From Chloroflexota bacterium (GTDB lineage Bacteria > Chloroflexota > Anaerolineae > Anaerolineales > Villigracilaceae), in NCBI GenBank assembly GCA_021787595.1, contig JAJYLQ010000015.1:44665-108664 (forward strand): a stretch of DNA of 64,000 nucleotides, written 5' to 3'. Below the pieces are notes generated by a model, which was not told the origin of the DNA, searched no databases, and was given only the letters and a program-made list of their open reading frames with translations. Within the stretch, counting starts at the first letter, position 1. Each line of letters begins with the position of its first letter. The translations under genes and the position numbers were made by a program. Positions 61,255 to 64,000 of the stretch are shown here, in pieces.

Positions 61255-63144
61255 TTACGATTGCTCGAAACGTAATGTCGTATCACCAAGTTGGATCACA
61301 TCGCCTGTCTGAAGAGCGCGCGGCTGTGAAATCGGCTCGTTATTGACGATCACCGGATTGTTTGCGCTCAGGCCCTGAATAATATACTGGCCCTGCTCAA
61401 ACCGGATCACGGCATGTCGGCGCGAAGCATTCAAGCCCTGTAATGGGATATCATTTTCATCGCGCTTGCGTCCCAAACGTATTTCGGCGGTTCCCAGCGG
61501 CCAGACTTGATCCGGATTCATCCCGTTCAATTCACGCAGGTGTACTGTTCCGGCCTTGACCTTAGTGGTCCCTCCTCCGCTCGCTGATCCGCTCCGGCGC
61601 TTTCTGCTCCGCAGAGACAAGGGAATCACAATGGCGAGGACAGCCAAAGCGGCCGGGATGATCAGCCAGCCAAACGAATCGCTCAACGCAACGGCAACCG
61701 CAATTTTGTCTTCTGCGGAAAAGCCGTTGACATCCTGAGCAGTCACTTGGATTGTGTGCGGGCCTGCTTTTACATTGTTTAAGTCCCAGTTGGTTTCGTA
61801 AGGAGGAGATGTGAGAGTCTTGATGACTGTCCCGTCCACTGCAATGTCCACCTTGGCGACGTTAGTCCCCGGCAGCGACGTTACGTTTGCGGCAATGGTT
61901 GTGGGCTTATTAAGTTGGTCCCCGTTCGATGGCTGCGTGATCTTTACTGTGAGCGGCAGCTGCACATTCAGACGAACGCTTGCCTGGCCGACGTTTCCAA
62001 CCTGATCCATCACTTTCAAGACAAATTCGTGAACGCCTGCATTATTGGTCGAAGTCCAAGTATATTCGAATGGCGCGGCCGCGATGCTTGTCAAGGGGGT
62101 GCCATCCATGGTGATATCCAATTTGGATATCGGAGCCGGGGCCGTCACAGTGGGGTTGAAAACGACATTTCCGCCCACGACTTGTCCATCCTGATACGGC
62201 AGGGTCACTGTCATTTTCCCGGTCTGAGCAGTGAAGCTCTTTGATACAGTGACCTGATTTCCCTGCACGGTCACTGTAAGTACAAAATTGTGCGGCTTGT
62301 TATCGGCGAGCAATGCGGAGGTGTATTCGACTTGATATTGCTCCCGCAGCACCTGCATGATATTGCCAAAGGCAGTTTGCAGCCCGGCGGCATTGGGTTG
62401 AATAACCCATGATCCACCCGTTTGGTCTGCTAACTTATATAATTGATCGTGGTTCACTACCGCTCCGAACCCGATTGTATAAATTTGAACGCCAGCTTGG
62501 TTGGCATCAGATATGGCTTGATCAATGGTGGCCTGGCTGCGCGTGTCTTTTCCATCAGTAATCAAGATGATCACCCGCCGTTCATCCCGGCTCTTGAGCA
62601 AACCAACGGCATTGCGGATCGCGTCATACATGGCCGACTTAATCCCGGTTCCACCCTGCAGGGAATCCAAGGCCTGTCCAAGAGCGTTTTTATCCTGAGT
62701 AAAATCACGGACCACTGTGGGGCTGTCGGAATAAGCGATGACAGCCGCTTGGTCCTGGGGTTGAAGAGAATTCAGGAAAGCCTTGGCCGCGTCAATGGAA
62801 ACACTCAGAGGGGTTGGCGCAGGGCGAACATTCATGCTTCCGCTTGTATCTATGACCAGCGCGACTGCCAATGGTTGTTGGGTATTTTCGACAGACAGGA
62901 CTTTGAAGTTGCTTATGGGTTTTGCATCCTCGGAAACGGAAAAATCCGTTTCGCCCAAACCCGTGACCAGGGCGCCTTGTGCGTCGGTTACTGAAACATA
63001 GGCGTTCACCCGAGGAAAGAGCTGGCTGTCAATATAATTTATGTTCACCCGATAAGTTGTCTGAGCAGTAACAGGACTGTATAACAAAACAAACAAAGCA
63101 ATAGTGATGAAAGCCAAAAATGTAGCCCGCACGAATTTATTCAT
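61255..63144 (-). CDS. VWA protein with Ig-like domains, membrane helix and cytoplasmic FHA
   Basis: The protein has 629 residues. A signal peptide (1-27, cleavage near TAQ) leads to a VWA domain (about 88-270) with the MIDAS set DTSGS at 99-103, a GGTGIKSAM Thr and LITDGKD. Two Ig-like beta domains (about 310-400 and 405-490) follow. One membrane helix is at about 495-515, and the cytoplasmic end carries FHA (about 545-629) with GRKRDEND, SRRHAV and a degenerate last motif (VIVNNE). The gene precedes the PP2C gene by 10 bases. VWA, PP2C and kinase genes in proximity recall the TerY-P triad of the tellurite/stress systems, but no TerD-type protein is present here. Confidence 0.9.
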   Translation of the reverse strand: MNKFVRATFLAFITIALFVLLYSPVTAQTTYRVNINYIDSQLFPRVNAYVSVTDAQGALVTGLGETDFSVSEDAKPISNFKVLSVENTQQPLAVALVIDTSGSMNVRPAPTPLSVSIDAAKAFLNSLQPQDQAAVIAYSDSPTVVRDFTQDKNALGQALDSLQGGTGIKSAMYDAIRNAVGLLKSRDERRVIILITDGKDTRSQATIDQAISDANQAGVQIYTIGFGAVVNHDQLYKLADQTGGSWVIQPNAAGLQTAFGNIMQVLREQYQVEYTSALLADNKPHNFVLTVTVQGNQVTVSKSFTAQTGKMTVTLPYQDGQVVGGNVVFNPTVTAPAPISKLDITMDGTPLTSIAAAPFEYTWTSTNNAGVHEFVLKVMDQVGNVGQASVRLNVQLPLTVKITQPSNGDQLNKPTTIAANVTSLPGTNVAKVDIAVDGTVIKTLTSPPYETNWDLNNVKAGPHTIQVTAQDVNGFSAEDKIAVAVALSDSFGWLIIPAALAVLAIVIPLSLRSRKRRSGSASGGGTTKVKAGTVHLRELNGMNPDQVWPLGTAEIRLGRKRDENDIPLQGLNASRRHAVIRFEQGQYIIQGLSANNPVIVNNEPISQPRALQTGDVIQLGDTTLRFEQS

Positions 63145-63172
63145 AAAGACCGCCTCCTTCTTGAAGATACAT

Positions 63173-63418
63173 TTATTTCATGTAAACAACAACTTGTGAC
63201 AGAGTTGCCAATTCGATTTTGATATCCTTTGCCCGAAACCGCCAAACTTTGCCAATTTTAACGGCCGGGACCTTGCCTCGGCGGGCCATCATTCTGATCG
63301 TTTCGGGCTTTAACCGGAGATAAGCGGCTACTTCCTCCACCGTCCAAAGCGGTTCTGTTTTATCCAAATGCGGGTGACCTTGCTTATTATTACCGGTCGA
63401 AAGAGTGTTTGATCCCAT
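63173..63418 (-). CDS. Small excisionase-type helix-turn-helix DNA-binding protein
   Basis: The protein has 81 residues. The region 23-68 (WTVEEVAAYLRLKPETIRMM, then GKVPAVKIGKVWRF) is the winged helix of the MerR-like excisionase/helix-turn-helix_17 family. A ribosome-binding site AAGGAG is 9 bases before the ATG. It is the first gene of the long minus-strand array and 28 bases upstream of the VWA-FHA gene. Position suggests it may regulate the island or be a leftover of a mobile element. No integrase is present nearby. Confidence 0.85.
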   Translation of the reverse strand: MGSNTLSTGNNKQGHPHLDKTEPLWTVEEVAAYLRLKPETIRMMARRGKVPAVKIGKVWRFRAKDIKIELATLSQVVVYMK

Positions 63419-63475
63419 TTCGTTTCACTCCTTCATGAGGGAATCTTTCTAACATACCTGACCAAATTAATTGGC

Positions 63476-63524
63476 AAAAAAAGAGCAGGCAACCACCGCA
63501 CAAGAAGCGGTAGATGCTTGCTCT
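63476..63524 (-). terminator. Imperfect hairpin followed by T7 upstream of the HTH gene
   Basis: On the minus strand an imperfect inverted repeat (63482-63524; agagca and accgc arms with small bulges) is followed by T7 (63476-63482). It looks like a rho-independent terminator. It lies about 57 bases before the HTH start, so it either ends an upstream unit or acts as a leader attenuator for the island. No clear promoter between it and the gene was found. Confidence 0.6.
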
Positions 63525-63969
63525 ACATGTTTGTTTCCCGCGAAGCCACAACATCAATGTTCCCTTTTAGTAGTAGCTATTTGTTTGTTTTTGAAGATTT
63601 CCAAATATCTAGGCGTGTTTATGTTAATGCTTTATCGTCAGCATGTCAATAGCGCGCGTTCTCTCGGGTGCACTAAAAGGTTGTAAGCGTATTTTGATGC
63701 GCGGGGCTAAAGCCACCTGCTCAATACGTGGAAATCCTTCGGATTAGCCTCCTGAGTCGGCTTTTAGCCGACTTCCATGGGCTGAGGCAGGATTTCAATC
63801 CGCCGGAATAGTTGCAGGCTAACAAACTTTGATACTGTTGGCGAAATCGAGAAATTGCGCTTGTATAACTGTTTGGTAGCACCGCACTAAAGCGTGGTAG
63901 TGCATAGACCTTGCGGAAAATGGGGTTCATTGGCAAACTCTTGGGACTTCCAAATCACAAGGGATACCA
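63525..63969. other. Non-coding region with small palindromes
   Basis: No convincing gene is seen here. A minus-strand frame (63721-63930, starting MNPIFRKVYALPRF) has no recognisable domain. Small perfect hairpins occur: 63733-63745 (aatcc arms, loop ttc) and 63755-63773 (agtcggct arms, loop ttt). A gcggggctaaagcc motif is near 63700. Such GGCTTTAGCC-type hairpins resemble the ends of IS200/IS605-like elements or their derivatives. At the right end an 11-base perfect inverted repeat (63923-63933 and 63967-63977) brackets 33 bases. Confidence 0.4.
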
Positions 63970-64000
63970 ATGAACCCACAAGAGCTATTTTGCCCGAATA
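63970..64000 (+). CDS. First codons of a probable transposase, cut by the window edge
   Basis: An ATG at 63970 with AAGGGAT upstream reads MNPQELFCPN before the window ends. The start followed by a CPN motif fits transposases with an N-terminal zinc ribbon, but ten residues are not enough to assign a family. If correct, it is the only clear plus-strand gene in the window and marks a boundary of the island. Confidence 0.35.
   Translation, partial: MNPQELFCPN

Noticed and set aside
63173..63418. Excisionase-like gene as evidence of a prophage or integrative element
   Set aside because: No integrase, attachment repeat or phage structural gene is present in the window. This HTH family is also widespread in ordinary regulators.
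63721..63930. Minus-strand frame starting MNPIFRKVYALPRF
   Set aside because: No recognisable domain, it crosses several palindromes, and its start lies within an inverted repeat. Probably not a gene.

Overview
The window is a 64 kb piece of chromosome from what looks like a member of the Chloroflexota, probably an Anaerolineae-type lineage. This is an inference from the style of the proteins: many GAF/PAS/HAMP sensors, large families of Ser/Thr kinases with swapped extracellular domains, Thr/Pro-rich juxtamembrane linkers and FHA proteins. No rRNA or tRNA gene was recognised, so the placement is not firm. Almost every real gene lies on the minus strand. Only a fragment at the extreme right end is called on the plus strand. 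In transcription order, genes run from about 63.4 kb down to position 1.

Region A (20.9 kb to 1) is a signalling operon. Two stand-alone CheY-like receivers (20886-20061) are followed by seven membrane sensors (20054-4391). Each sensor has a different input part (Cache-like ectodomains or multi-helix membrane modules), then usually HAMP, then two or more GAF domains. All seven end in the same roughly 50-residue tail that looks like the first helices of one more GAF domain. None has a histidine kinase, cyclase, GGDEF or phosphatase domain. The operon continues with a ParA-type ATPase (4394-3609) that overlaps a very large soluble GAF/PAS protein running off the left edge. That protein begins with a basic peptide resembling a ParB N-terminus. 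A perfect hairpin at 20964-20997 separates this unit from region B.

Region B (63.4 to 21.0 kb) is a dense phosphorylation island. It holds ten PknB-type Ser/Thr kinases and ten FHA-domain proteins, two of which are also kinases. It also holds one PP2C phosphatase with a membrane anchor and two VWA-FHA transmembrane proteins. The kinases share closely related catalytic domains, but each has a different C-terminus: beta-propeller, lectin-like, concanavalin-like, SH3-like, PPC-like, an AAA-type ATPase plus FHA, or tandem repeats. All ten lack the arginine of the HRD motif (nine HCD, one HAD). A sub-cluster at 43.2-47.8 kb encodes a caspase-like protease with a C-terminal effector-associated domain, a second protein with a similar N-terminal domain, an SPFH/band-7-like protein, a helical-repeat protein and a membrane FHA protein, directly between kinase genes. 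This is the best candidate for an undescribed system. A possible reading is kinase/FHA sensing coupled to a death-fold-recruited caspase effector.

The island shows gene turnover. A hicAB toxin-antitoxin module with a good promoter and palindromic operator sits just after a 13-codon fragment of a kinase start. A second kinase-start fragment lies at 51.2 kb and a beta-propeller remnant at 21 kb. A zinc-ribbon plus SH3/membrane gene pair has been duplicated, with one copy truncated. Two proteins carry in-frame tandem repeats. The right end (63.42-64.0 kb) has a terminator, several small palindromes and the first codons of a probable transposase on the plus strand.
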